DNA of 57,583 nt from an uncultured Mailhella sp. (lineage in GTDB: Bacteria > Desulfobacterota > Desulfovibrionia > Desulfovibrionales > Desulfovibrionaceae): the NCBI GenBank assembly GCA_944322635.1, contig CALUPL010000108.1:1-57583 (forward strand), read 5' to 3'. Positions 25,359-34,115 of this stretch are shown here, one piece after another. The position numbers and the translations under genes are program-made. A model generated the notes under the pieces. It was not told the origin of the DNA and made no database searches. It saw nothing but the letters and a program-made list of their open reading frames with translations. Each line of letters starts with the position of its first letter. The stretch's first letter is position 1.

Positions 25359-27041
25359 ATGTCTGAATCTTATCTGACCATAACCCCGCTGGGAGGTCTC
25401 GGCGAAATCGGCATGAACTGCCAGAAATGGCAAACCGATCAAGGGGTTGTGCTGATAGACTGCGGCCTGATGTTTCCCGACGACGCCCTGCTCGGCGTTG
25501 ATGTCGTCATTCCCAGGCTGGAATCCGTTTTTGCCGAGGGGGAAAAGGTACTGGGCATCGTGCTCACCCACGGCCACGAAGATCACATAGGCGCGCTGCC
25601 CTGGCTGCTGCTCCAGTACAAAAGTCTGCGCGGCATACGTATATACGGCTCCCCCTTCACCATCGCACTCGTAGAACACAAGCTCGAAGAACACGGCCTG
25701 CTCGACAGAGTCGAACTCATGGCCATGCCCGCCCGCAGCTCAGTCACGCTGGGCAATCTCACCTTCCACTTCATTCCCGTCTGCCACTCCATTCCGCAGT
25801 GCTACGCCCTGGCCGTGGAAACGCCCATAGGCAAAATACTCCACACGGGCGACATCAAGCTCGACTCAACGCCGCTCGACACCGAGGAAGCCTGCGACCC
25901 CATCTCCGATTTCTCGCTCTTTGCACGTGAAGGCGAACACAAAGGCATACGTCTTCTTCTGGCCGACTCCACCAATGTGGAAAATCCCGGCCATTCCCTG
26001 CCGGAAAGGCAGGTGCACGACGATCTGGACGCCATTTTTTCCGAGGTCAAGGGACGCATCATCATTGCACTCTTCTCCAGTCACATCCGCCGCATACGCA
26101 CTGTGCTGGAACTTGCCAGAAAATACGGCCGCGCCGTTCTTGTAAGCGGGCGCAGTCTTTCCACCAACATTGAAAAGGCCGTGGAGCTCGGTCTGCTGGA
26201 ACAGCCCGACAATCTTTACAGCGAAGCCGCCGGATTCCCGGACCTCGACCCCGGGCAGACCGTGGTTCTCGCCACGGGCACACAGGGAGAAGCCCTTTCC
26301 GCGCTTGCCCGCATAGCAAGGGGCGAACACCGCCAGCTTTCTCTGCATGAAGGCGACACCGTCATCATGTCCTCCCGTGTGATTCCCGGCAACGCCAGAG
26401 CCATTTCCAAGGTGCTCAACCAGATTTACCGTCTCGGAGCCGAGGTGTATCACAATCCCGACAGGACAGTGCATGCCACGGGTCACGCCTGCCGCGCCGA
26501 ACTTACGGAAATCATCAGGGCCGTCCAGCCGGAATACTTCATTCCCGTCCACGGCGAATACCGGCATCTGGCTCTCCACGCAGGCCTTGCCGAAGAATGC
26601 GGCGTGGCGCACGATCACATAAAAATCATTGAAGATGGCCAACCCGTCACATTCCTTGAAGACGGCATACGCATGGAAGATCCCGTATCCGTGGAATCCG
26701 TCATGGTGGACGGCAAGGGCGTGGGCGACGTGGGCCGCATGGTACTCAAGGAACGCCGCATTCTCGGCGGTGAAGGGCTTGTAGCCGTGGTGCTCGTGAT
26801 TGCCGAGGAAACCGGAGAAGTGCTGCATGGTCCGGAAATGATCTCCCGTGGCTTCGTGTTCGAGCAGCAGTACAGTCATCTGCTCGAAGACGCCAAATGC
26901 CTTGTTCTCGACCAGCTCGAGTCCACCAATCCCAACGACATCACCAAACTCTCCGACCGCATACGCTCAAGTCTGCGCCGCTTCTTCCGCGACGTGCTGG
27001 GGCGCGACCCCATCGTTGTTCCCATCGTCACGCAGATCTGA
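25359..27041 (+). CDS. rnj: Ribonuclease J
   Basis: A 560-residue metallo-beta-lactamase/beta-CASP ribonuclease with endonuclease and 5'-3' exonuclease activity, acting in mRNA decay and rRNA maturation. The zinc motif is H71xH73xD75H76 in LTHGHEDHIGALP. Further metal and beta-CASP segments follow (FIPVCHSIPQCYAL, HTGDIKLD, DSTNVENPGHS, and FIPVHGEYRHL towards the C-terminal side). The length matches RNase J of other Gram-negatives with a short C-terminal domain. It starts at ATG 25359 after AAAGGA and has its own terminator. Confidence 0.95.
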   Translation: MSESYLTITPLGGLGEIGMNCQKWQTDQGVVLIDCGLMFPDDALLGVDVVIPRLESVFAEGEKVLGIVLTHGHEDHIGALPWLLLQYKSLRGIRIYGSPFTIALVEHKLEEHGLLDRVELMAMPARSSVTLGNLTFHFIPVCHSIPQCYALAVETPIGKILHTGDIKLDSTPLDTEEACDPISDFSLFAREGEHKGIRLLLADSTNVENPGHSLPERQVHDDLDAIFSEVKGRIIIALFSSHIRRIRTVLELARKYGRAVLVSGRSLSTNIEKAVELGLLEQPDNLYSEAAGFPDLDPGQTVVLATGTQGEALSALARIARGEHRQLSLHEGDTVIMSSRVIPGNARAISKVLNQIYRLGAEVYHNPDRTVHATGHACRAELTEIIRAVQPEYFIPVHGEYRHLALHAGLAEECGVAHDHIKIIEDGQPVTFLEDGIRMEDPVSVESVMVDGKGVGDVGRMVLKERRILGGEGLVAVVLVIAEETGEVLHGPEMISRGFVFEQQYSHLLEDAKCLVLDQLESTNPNDITKLSDRIRSSLRRFFRDVLGRDPIVVPIVTQI

Positions 27042-27068
27042 CGCCATACGTCTTTTCCCGCTTCCACG

Positions 27069-27100
27069 AAGCCCGGAACCTCCCCGTTCCGGGCTTTTTT
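27069..27100 (+). terminator. Intrinsic terminator after rnj
   Basis: Stem AAGCCCGGAAC with GTTCCGGGCTT, a 6-base loop and a run of Ts. Confidence 0.88.
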
Positions 27101-27432
27101 CATGCCCCCGAAACAGTCGGAAACAACACGCTCGTTCTCACGACGAGGCCATGGCCAGCAACATGTACGTTATCTGACCCGTCCGGCCTGTGCGGGGCCA
27201 TATTTCCGCCGTCCATCCCCAAAGTCGTTCTGCTCTTCCAAATGACGTGCAGCCCTGATTTCCGCCCCCGAGCCTTCCTCTTCGCGTCCAGACACTCCCC
27301 CCCGAACCCCCGGCCAGACTACGAAGGAAAGGCGGCAAACCGCCTGCAAGGTCGGAGATTTTCTCACCCGCCGCCCGGCACATCTTCCGCAGAAGACACG
27401 CATGGCATCAGCCTTGTGCCGCAGCAACGGGC
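27101..27432. other. Intergenic region before the alkylsulfatase gene
   Basis: C-rich and without a recognisable gene. The regulatory elements sit at its right-hand end in a sharp AT-rich switch. Confidence 0.4.
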
Positions 27433-27461
27433 TTGACTTTTATTCGATGTCGCACTAAAGA
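27433..27461 (+). promoter_or_regulatory. Promoter of the alkylsulfatase-like gene
   Basis: TTGACT at 27433-27438, a 17-base spacer and TAAAGA at 27456-27461, in an AT-rich patch 48 bases before the start codon. Confidence 0.6.
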
Positions 27462-27478
27462 AAAAATAGTTAGACATC
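27446..27478. promoter_or_regulatory. Operator-like inverted repeat over the alkylsulfatase promoter
   Basis: Two 12-base arms, GATGTCGCACTA (27446-27457) and TAGTTAGACATC (27467-27478), are inverted copies matching at 10 of 12 positions. Their centres are 21 bp apart, two helical turns. The site covers the -10 box and the probable transcription start, which suggests a dimeric repressor. Confidence 0.6.
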
Positions 27479-27508
27479 AAACTAAAAATATATTGCAGGA
27501 GGATTTCC

Positions 27509-28828
27509 ATGCACAAAAGCCCCGCCACCCTTGCTCTGGAAAAAAGACGCGACCAACTTACTCCCCACCTTGTGCAGCTCAGCAAACACGCCTGGCTCAG
27601 CGTGGCTGAAGACGTGTCCAACGTGGGCATGATTGTCGGAAAAGACGGGATCGTTCTCATAGACACCGGCATGATACCGGACTGTGCCCACAGGACTCTG
27701 GAAAAATTCAGGGAAATCGCACCAGCGGACAGCCTGCCCATCAAGGCCATCATCTACACGCACGGTCACGGTGATCATACAGGAGGTTCCCCGGTCTTCT
27801 GCGCCGAAGGCGACAGGCCGGAAATCTGGGCGCGGGACAACTTCGGAAGCGAAGCGGCGCCTTTTGAACGCGCCGGACTCATGCCGCTTTTCAAGGCACG
27901 CGGGGCCATGCAGGGAGGATTTCAGCTGCCTTTGGAGAAGCGCATCTGCAACGGCATTGCCCCCATCCGCTACCCTCGTGCGGGAGGAGCCGTTTTCAGC
28001 GGCAAGACGGGTGCCGTCATGCCCGATCACTTTTTCAACGGCGACAGCACATCACTCATCATAGCCGGAGTGGAACTGTGGCTTTTCGCCACTCCCGGCG
28101 AAACCGACGACGCCCTTTCCGTCTGGTTTCCCGCAGAAAAGGTGCTTTTCTGCGGCGACGATCTGTACCGTTCCTTCCCCAACGTGTACCCCGTGCGGGG
28201 AACGGGCAACCGCGACATTCCCGCCTGGTGCTCCAGTCTCAAGCTCATGACGGAGCTTGAACCGGACGTTCTGGCCCCCGGCCACACCGATCCCTTTCTC
28301 GGCCGCGAAGCCGTACACGAAGTCCTCTCCAACTACCGTGAAGCCCTCGAATACGTTTATCGGAAAACCATCGAAGGCATGAATGCAGGAAAAACTCCGG
28401 ATCAGCTTGCCGAAGAAGTCCGCCTGCCCGAACATCTTGCCCGTCTCGACTGCCTCACGGAATTTTACGGCAACGTTTCGTGGACGGTACGCAACATATT
28501 CGGCAGTCTGGTGGGCTGGTTCGACGGCAATCCGCTGCATCTTGCCACCTCCTTCACGCCTCGCGAAGAAGCCCGGCGCATTCTGGCCATGGCAGGCGGA
28601 GAAGGCGCTCTCCGCCGCAAGGCAAGAACGGCGCTGGAACAGGGAGACGCTCCCTGGGCCGCCAGGCTTGCCGATCATCTGCTTACGCTCGCTCCCGATA
28701 AAAAGGAATACCTTCTTCTCAAGGCCGAAGCTCTTGATGCCCTTGCCGAAAGCATGTTCACGGCCACGGGACGAAACTACACGCTGACCACGGCACAGAA
28801 TCTGAGGAAAAGGGCGCAGAATCTTTGA
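27509..28828 (+). CDS. Alkylsulfatase-like metallo-beta-lactamase-fold hydrolase (SdsA1/BDS1 type, short)
   Basis: A 439-residue protein resembling class III alkylsulfatases, which cleave primary alkyl sulfate esters to alcohol and sulfate. The zinc motif is H85xH87xD89H90 (YTHGHGDHTGG). Further family marks are TPGETDDALSVWFP (about 195-208), CGDDLYRSFPNVYPVRG (215-231), and the dimerisation-domain segment YGNVSWTVRNIFGSLVGWFDGNP (about 320-342). The protein ends with a helical region (AESMFTATGRNYTL) where SdsA1 continues into an SCP2-like lipid-binding domain; that domain is absent. No signal peptide is seen, unlike secreted SdsA1, so it is probably cytoplasmic. It starts after AGGAGG with its own regulated-looking promoter. 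Its tail faces the arylsulfotransferase gene. Confidence 0.85.
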   Translation: MHKSPATLALEKRRDQLTPHLVQLSKHAWLSVAEDVSNVGMIVGKDGIVLIDTGMIPDCAHRTLEKFREIAPADSLPIKAIIYTHGHGDHTGGSPVFCAEGDRPEIWARDNFGSEAAPFERAGLMPLFKARGAMQGGFQLPLEKRICNGIAPIRYPRAGGAVFSGKTGAVMPDHFFNGDSTSLIIAGVELWLFATPGETDDALSVWFPAEKVLFCGDDLYRSFPNVYPVRGTGNRDIPAWCSSLKLMTELEPDVLAPGHTDPFLGREAVHEVLSNYREALEYVYRKTIEGMNAGKTPDQLAEEVRLPEHLARLDCLTEFYGNVSWTVRNIFGSLVGWFDGNPLHLATSFTPREEARRILAMAGGEGALRRKARTALEQGDAPWAARLADHLLTLAPDKKEYLLLKAEALDALAESMFTATGRNYTLTTAQNLRKRAQNL

Positions 28829-29034
28829 TTAAAAAGCGAACTCTTCCCGACCGTTGAGCTTTTGTGACGTTCCCGTCGTGTGAAGGCAGCAACGTTGCCG
28901 GATGCATAAACAGGACTCAAAAATCCCCTTCCACATCCGAACAGCTTCTGAAGAAAACGAGAAACAGGGTCGGCTTCTCTTTTCAGGCCCAGTTTTTCCC
29001 CTCATTCGAAACGATCATTCGACGTATTCCGAAA
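28829..29034. other. Intergenic region after the alkylsulfatase gene
   Basis: No gene recognised. No T-tailed terminator is evident immediately after the stop codon. Confidence 0.35.
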
Positions 29035-29070
29035 GCAGACAGTGAGGCCCTGTCGGCCCGCACTGTCTGC
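29035..29070. repeat. Long hairpin 1 in the convergent gap
   Basis: GCAGACAGTG (29035-29044) and CACTGTCTGC (29061-29070) are perfect inverted 10-mers. Inside the loop a second GGCC/GGCC pair can extend the stem. There is no T run on either side. Confidence 0.6.
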
Positions 29071-29299
29071 CAGACATGAGCATTCGCACCGAAGGCAACA
29101 GTCCGTACGACGGCAAACATACGGTTCGGACCTTATCCATGACAAGGACAAGCCTTTTCAGCTTTTGTCCAGGCCGACGCAGGGCTTCACCGCTTCCCCG
29201 CGGGACTTCTCCCGCACAGATCACCGTGCGGTCCGTCGCAGCGGATCCCATGCCGCTCCTATGAATCTTGCCGCCCCAGGGCATACGATCATTAACGCA

Positions 29300-29331
29300 G
29301 AAGACGCGCCCGGAAAACCGGGCGCGTCTTC
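29300..29331. terminator. Long hairpin 2, probable end of the arylsulfotransferase transcript
   Basis: A perfect 14-bp stem (GAAGACGCGCCCGG with CCGGGCGCGTCTTC) around an AAAA loop, 33 bases beyond the arylsulfotransferase stop codon. It lacks a T run, so its terminator role is inferred from position and stability. Confidence 0.55.
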
Positions 29332-29363
29332 ATTCATGAGCGGGACCAGTCCCGCGTTTTCAC

Positions 29364-30812
29364 TTAGTCTTCGGTAGCGGCAATGCAGTCACCGGCATTG
29401 GCCACATAACCGAGGGTGCCTTCCACTTCCACTTCGCTGCTGCGGCTGCCGAAAGCGGCGGCACCGGGCATACGGAAGGTGGCGCAGTCGGCACGGGCGA
29501 TGGCCACTTCGGGGGTGTGTTCGGCCTGAGGCACCCATTCGTAAGGCACACGGTAGGCGCGATACACCATGTTCATGTTGCGACCGTCATGGTAGGGGTT
29601 GATGAATTCCCACACGATCTCATGGTCGGCAGTCACTTCAATGAGGCGGCCGTCGGAACCCTCGGTGATGAGGGTGTTGCCGTTGGGCAGACGCTGGGCA
29701 GAGCTGATGAAGGGGCTGTAGAAGCGGCTGGCGTCCAGCGGAACCACGAAGCCGGCTTCATGAGGCGTGTACTGCCACACGATCTTGAGGGTGATGGGAT
29801 CGAATTCCAGGATACGGGTGTAGTCGCGCTGAGCGGCCTTGACTCCGATGGGCGCGCCGGGGTTGGGATTGTCGTAACCGGCCCAGCCGCCGTTGTCGAA
29901 CACGAGGATGTTGCCCGCGCCGGGAAGTCCGTCAGGAATCATGTGCGCATGATGCTGACCGATGATCCAGCCGAGGGAATGTTCGGGATGGCCGATGCTG
30001 TAGTCGGGGCCGACCTTCCAGACGATCTTGCCGGTTTCCTTGCTGATGATGAAGATGATGTTGGTTTCGCGACCATCCATGATGATGTTGTCGGGATGGA
30101 AGCGTTCGTCACCGGCATCATACCACTTGTTGGGTCCGAGAGTGGACATGGAGTTAATGTGCATCCAGTCGCCGAGACCGGGAGCGCTGTCGATGAGGGA
30201 ACCGCCGCGGTAGTTGGGGTTACGGGCCATGGCGTTGCGGGCGGCTTCGGAGAAGCCCATTTCCTGCACATGGTCGGAGGCCTGCCATTCCCAGATGATT
30301 TCGCCGTCCCAGTTCACTTCGTACACGACGTCGTCAAGCAGGGGCTTGTCGGAGATGTATTCGCAGTGCGCATCGCGGTGGCAGAGCACGAGGGTGTTGC
30401 CGGACAGAGACTGGGGTTCATGGCCGGGGGCATAGTAGCCGGTGGTGCTGCCTTCACGCTGGAAATCGTGATGCTGACGGGCCATCCACTGGGGCTTTTC
30501 ACCCGGATCCTCAATGAACTCGGCCTGATTGAATTCCCACACCACGTTGCCGTCCCAGTCCACCTGAATGAGGTCGACCTGATCCTGCAGACCGTACTTG
30601 GGATTGCGGATGCCGCGGCTTCCGAGCAGGTAACCGCCGGGGAAGATCTTGTTCGGGAAGCCGTGCACGCCCTTCCAGAGCTTGATTTCCTGGCCGTTCA
30701 TGTCGATGAGCATGGCGCCCTGACCCTTGACGGGCATGATCGTATAGCCGTTATACGCCTTTTCAGGATTGTAGAGCGTAACGCCGGTAGGATAAACTGT
30801 AGGATGACCCAT
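29364..30812 (-). CDS. Arylsulfate sulfotransferase-like protein (ASST family, no signal peptide)
   Basis: A 482-residue beta-propeller-like protein of the arylsulfotransferase family. ASST moves a sulfuryl group from one phenyl sulfate to another phenol through a sulfohistidine, without PAPS. Candidate active-site histidines lie in ARQHHDFQ (114-115), GDWMHINSM (218), and GQHHAHMIP (287, 288, 290) before the family-typical GNILVFDNGG. Repeated WxWxxxD-like blades (VDWDGNVVWEF, VNWDGEIIWEW, DHEIVWEF) support the fold. The ATG at 30812 has AAGGAG eight bases upstream and the protein begins MGHPTVYPTG, so there is no export signal. The periplasmic E. coli enzyme has one. It follows the TRAP genes by 71 bases and is probably cotranscribed. 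Confidence 0.85.
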   Translation of the reverse strand: MGHPTVYPTGVTLYNPEKAYNGYTIMPVKGQGAMLIDMNGQEIKLWKGVHGFPNKIFPGGYLLGSRGIRNPKYGLQDQVDLIQVDWDGNVVWEFNQAEFIEDPGEKPQWMARQHHDFQREGSTTGYYAPGHEPQSLSGNTLVLCHRDAHCEYISDKPLLDDVVYEVNWDGEIIWEWQASDHVQEMGFSEAARNAMARNPNYRGGSLIDSAPGLGDWMHINSMSTLGPNKWYDAGDERFHPDNIIMDGRETNIIFIISKETGKIVWKVGPDYSIGHPEHSLGWIIGQHHAHMIPDGLPGAGNILVFDNGGWAGYDNPNPGAPIGVKAAQRDYTRILEFDPITLKIVWQYTPHEAGFVVPLDASRFYSPFISSAQRLPNGNTLITEGSDGRLIEVTADHEIVWEFINPYHDGRNMNMVYRAYRVPYEWVPQAEHTPEVAIARADCATFRMPGAAAFGSRSSEVEVEGTLGYVANAGDCIAATED

Positions 30813-30843
30813 GATAAAACTCCTTTATGAGAGTTGAGGGTAA

Positions 30844-30868
30844 GTTCCCGGAGACATGCTCCGGGAAC
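30844..30868. repeat. Intercistronic hairpin between the TRAP permease and ASST genes
   Basis: Perfect 10-bp stem GTTCCCGGAG and CTCCGGGAAC with loop ACATG, and no T run. It may stabilise the upstream mRNA or lower expression of the downstream gene. Confidence 0.5.
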
Positions 30869-30883
30869 CCGGGAGAAGCTTGC

Positions 30884-32797
30884 TTACAGGACTTCGGGGC
30901 CCATGAGCGTGTAGGGCAGCCAGAGCGCGATGTCCGGGAAGAAGGTAATGAGGATGACTGCAAGAATCATCAGTCCTACGAAGGGAATGATGCCCTTGAA
31001 GATGGTCTCGATGGGAATGCCCTTGGCCACGCCGGCAAGAGCGAACACCACCACGCCCACGGGGGGAGTGATCTGGCCCATCTCCATGATCATGACGGAT
31101 ACCACACCGAACCACACGGGGTCAAAGCCAAGAGCCACGACCGTGGGGAAGATGGAAGGCAGGGTGAGCATGAGCATGGGAATGACGTTCATCATGCAGC
31201 CGAGAATCACATAGATGACCACGATGATGGCGAACACCCAGTAGCGGTTGAACGGCAGGGACACGATGAAGTCGGCCAGCATGAAGGGCAGGCGGGTTGC
31301 GGCGAAGAAGTAGCCGAGCACGGCCACACCGACCATGATGCCCATGATGCGGGCGGTAAGTTCACCGGTTTCATGCAGGGAGGCCAGCAGATTCTGCTTG
31401 GTCACCTTGCGACGCACGAGTGCGTAGAGGAACGCGCCCATGGCGCCGATGCCGCCGCCTTCGTTGGGGGAGCAGATGCCGGCCACGATGCTGCCGAGCA
31501 CCAGGACGAACAGGGCGAGGATCGGCACAAGGCCCATGGAGGACTGGATCTTTTCAGCCAGCGTGTACTTGGGACCGCGGGGAGCGAGTTCGGGATGTCT
31601 CACGGCCATGTAGTAGATGTAGGCCATGAACATGAGGGCCAGCATGATGCCGGGAACGAGGCCGGCCATGAACAGACGACCGATGGAAACTTCCGTAACG
31701 ATGCCGTAGATGATGAAGCCTGAACTCGGAGGAATAAGAATGCCTAGCGTACCGCCTGCAGCAAGGGCACCCGTGGCAAGGGAGGGAGAATACTTGAGGC
31801 GCATCATTTCCGGCAGAGACACGGAACCCATGGTCACGGCAGTGGAAAGAGAGTCGCCGCACACGGCTGCAAAACCGGTGCAGCCGGCAACGCCGGCCAT
31901 GCCCATGCCGCCGGGCATATGGCCTATCCACTTGTTGGCCGAGTTGAACAGGTCAACGGAAATGCCGGAATAGAGAATCATGCAGCCCATGAGCACGAAG
32001 AGCGGCAGGGCCACGAGGTTGTAGTTGGCGGAAGCGGCGTAGGGAGTGGTGCCCACGGCGGCAAGAGCCGCCACGACGTTGCGGGACACGGCCACCATGC
32101 CCATGGCGCCGATGATGCTCATGGCCCAGGCGATGGGCATGCGGATGAACAGGAACAGGAACAGCAGGCCGAAGGCTATGAGACCGAGAATGAGGTTGGA
32201 AATTTCGTAGGGGCTTTCACGATACCAGAAGGGCAGATAGGCCAGAGCAAAGGCAAAGGCGATGCCGAGCACGAAGGGAACGTAGTGCCTTCCGGAAAGA
32301 CACTTGACCGCTTCGCGAAGGAACTGGAACAGAGCGACGATGGACGTGATGCCGAGACCCACGACGGGCATCCAGTAATAGAATTCCAGGGGAACGTACA
32401 GTTCCATGGACTGAGTGCCGAATTTGCTCAAAAAGGCATCGTAGCTCTCGGTGGTGAGCAGCACCATGATGCCCAGCACCAGGGAGGCGACGGTCATGTC
32501 GCACCAGCGCTTCAGGCTCGTGGACATGCGCTCATAGATGAAATCGATCATCATGTGGCGGTCATGCAGCTGCAGGACAGCCATGAAGGAAAACGTCGTA
32601 AGGGCCAGAAGATTTTCCTGCAGTTCCAGAGAGCCGGGAACACTGAAACCGAACATGCGGCAGCAGACATCCACGGTGATGAGCACGGGCAGGATGGCCA
32701 TGGCCACATAGCTCAGCCAGCTGACCTTTGTCGTGCATTTTTCGAGAAAGTCATATGCGCTCTGAAAAGCGGGAGAAAGAGATACTTGTTCTGCCAT
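30884..32797 (-). CDS. TRAP transporter permease, fused small and large subunits (DctQM)
   Basis: Membrane part of a tripartite ATP-independent periplasmic transporter, which uses an ion gradient to import organic anions delivered by a binding protein. The ATG at 32797 has GAGG upstream and gives 637 residues; a longer frame to 32899 is not family-like. Residues about 1-170 are the DctQ domain with four helices (SLELQENLLALTTFSFMAVL, DRHMMIDFIYERM). From about 175 to the end is the DctM domain (LVALPLFVLMGCMI, GAGGTLGILIPPS-like AAGGTLGILIPPSS, GQITPPVGVVVFALAG). Fusion of the two is known in this family. The binding-protein gene lies 126 bases upstream and the sulfotransferase gene 71 bases downstream. 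Confidence 0.92.
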   Translation of the reverse strand: MAEQVSLSPAFQSAYDFLEKCTTKVSWLSYVAMAILPVLITVDVCCRMFGFSVPGSLELQENLLALTTFSFMAVLQLHDRHMMIDFIYERMSTSLKRWCDMTVASLVLGIMVLLTTESYDAFLSKFGTQSMELYVPLEFYYWMPVVGLGITSIVALFQFLREAVKCLSGRHYVPFVLGIAFAFALAYLPFWYRESPYEISNLILGLIAFGLLFLFLFIRMPIAWAMSIIGAMGMVAVSRNVVAALAAVGTTPYAASANYNLVALPLFVLMGCMILYSGISVDLFNSANKWIGHMPGGMGMAGVAGCTGFAAVCGDSLSTAVTMGSVSLPEMMRLKYSPSLATGALAAGGTLGILIPPSSGFIIYGIVTEVSIGRLFMAGLVPGIMLALMFMAYIYYMAVRHPELAPRGPKYTLAEKIQSSMGLVPILALFVLVLGSIVAGICSPNEGGGIGAMGAFLYALVRRKVTKQNLLASLHETGELTARIMGIMVGVAVLGYFFAATRLPFMLADFIVSLPFNRYWVFAIIVVIYVILGCMMNVIPMLMLTLPSIFPTVVALGFDPVWFGVVSVMIMEMGQITPPVGVVVFALAGVAKGIPIETIFKGIIPFVGLMILAVILITFFPDIALWLPYTLMGPEVL

Positions 32798-32923
32798 GGG
32801 AACCTCGGCTTTTCGCGAACCGCACCCCGGGCGATCCGCACACAGAAGGAATAAGCCTGAAACAGAAATAACGACGTATATACGGACAGGAGGAGGCACA
32901 TGGCCCCCTCCCCTTCCGATTCA

Positions 32924-33997
32924 TTACATCTTGTAGTCGCCGTAGTTGCCGGCTCTCATTTCTTCGGTGTAGAACTTGGCGCGTTCCTGAGCATACTTGT
33001 ACACGGCTTCGATGACTTCAGGCTTGGCACCCTTGCAGGAGGCCTTCCAGTCTTCCACGAAACCGCCGAGCGGGGCGAGGAAGGGAGCGCGTTCTTCATC
33101 GGTGAGATAGAAGAAGGTGTGGCCCTGCTTTTCCATCCAGGCGGTATCTTCCTTGGCGCCGTCTTCAAGAGACTTGCCGACGCCGAGAGCCATGTTCATG
33201 CCGCCGGTTTCGTTGAGATAGGCCTTCATGTCGTCAGGCATGGAATCCCACAGATCCTTGTTGGCTTCCATGGTAAAGGCCTGCACCATGATGTTGAGCA
33301 TCAGATGATACTTGGTGGCTTCGGTGATCTTGTAGGACTTGAGGGGAGCGAGGGGGCAGATGACGCCGTCGCCCATGCCCTTGGACAGGGCAAGATAGGT
33401 GTCGGGGGAGCTCATGCGGATGGGGTTGGCACCGAGAGCCTTGACGAGTTCAAGGGCAACGGCGTCCCAAACGATGATCTTGGCACCCTTGAGCTCATCC
33501 ATGGTCTTGATGGGCTTCAGGGTATGCAGCTGATAAGCCGCGGAGGCCCAGGAGGTGAAGTGAACGCTGTTGGACGGCAGTTCGGCCTGCACTTCAGGGA
33601 ACTTGCGGATGAGATCCTCAAGCACCAGAGAACCGACAATGGCATTGGGGCACAGACCGGGAATGGCCACTACGTTCATGAGATTGAAGTTGCCGGGATA
33701 GACGGCAGGACGAATCACGCCGAAATCCACACGGCCGTCGGTAATGGCCTGAGGAGCTTCGGATTCGGGATACAGGGAGTTGGTGGCGAAATAGTCGAAC
33801 GACAGCTTGCCGCCGAATTTTTCTTCCGTAGCCTTGAAATAGGGTTCCCAGTAGTTCACCACGGTGGGATGCTTTTCAAGATAGCTGCCCATGAAGGACA
33901 GATGCTTGAAACCCTTGGCGGCTTCCGCCGTACCGGAAAACACCAATGCTCCACCCAGCGCGAGAGCAGCAGCCAGCAGACCAAACTTCTTCAACAT
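32924..33997 (-). CDS. TRAP transporter substrate-binding protein 1 (DctP family)
   Basis: Periplasmic binding protein delivering substrate to the adjacent DctQM permease. The ATG at 33997 follows AGGAG at good spacing and starts a clear signal peptide (LKKFGLLAAALALGGALVFS, cleavage after AEA). The mature part has DctP landmarks: the early strand HLSFMGSYLEKHP, DGRVDFGVIRPAVYPG, and RMSSPDTYLALSKGMGDGVICPL, the segment carrying the carboxylate-binding Arg region and the DG motif. Ligand identity cannot be read from sequence. A close paralogue lies 600 bases upstream. It is the first gene of the dctP-dctQM-ASST unit. Confidence 0.92.
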   Translation of the reverse strand: MLKKFGLLAAALALGGALVFSGTAEAAKGFKHLSFMGSYLEKHPTVVNYWEPYFKATEEKFGGKLSFDYFATNSLYPESEAPQAITDGRVDFGVIRPAVYPGNFNLMNVVAIPGLCPNAIVGSLVLEDLIRKFPEVQAELPSNSVHFTSWASAAYQLHTLKPIKTMDELKGAKIIVWDAVALELVKALGANPIRMSSPDTYLALSKGMGDGVICPLAPLKSYKITEATKYHLMLNIMVQAFTMEANKDLWDSMPDDMKAYLNETGGMNMALGVGKSLEDGAKEDTAWMEKQGHTFFYLTDEERAPFLAPLGGFVEDWKASCKGAKPEVIEAVYKYAQERAKFYTEEMRAGNYGDYKM

Positions 33998-34086
33998 GCT
34001 GAAACTCCTCATTTTTTGCCCATCTTTTCACATCCGAACGAAAAACGTGCGGAGGCAAGCCGGACAGCTTTCATTCATTAGAGTTT

Positions 34087-34115
34087 TGATAAATTAAATA
34101 TTACTCTTAAGTCAA
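34087..34115 (-). promoter_or_regulatory. Possible promoter of the TRAP-ASST operon
   Basis: On the minus strand TTGACT (34115-34110), with TATCAA 18 bases further, or TTATCA at 17. It lies in an AT-rich tract running to about 34340, in contrast to the GC-rich surroundings. Confidence 0.45.

Noticed and set aside
29517..30830. 437-codon plus-strand frame opposite the ASST gene
   Set aside because: Antisense shadow with Gly/Val/Asp-rich translation and no family resemblance.
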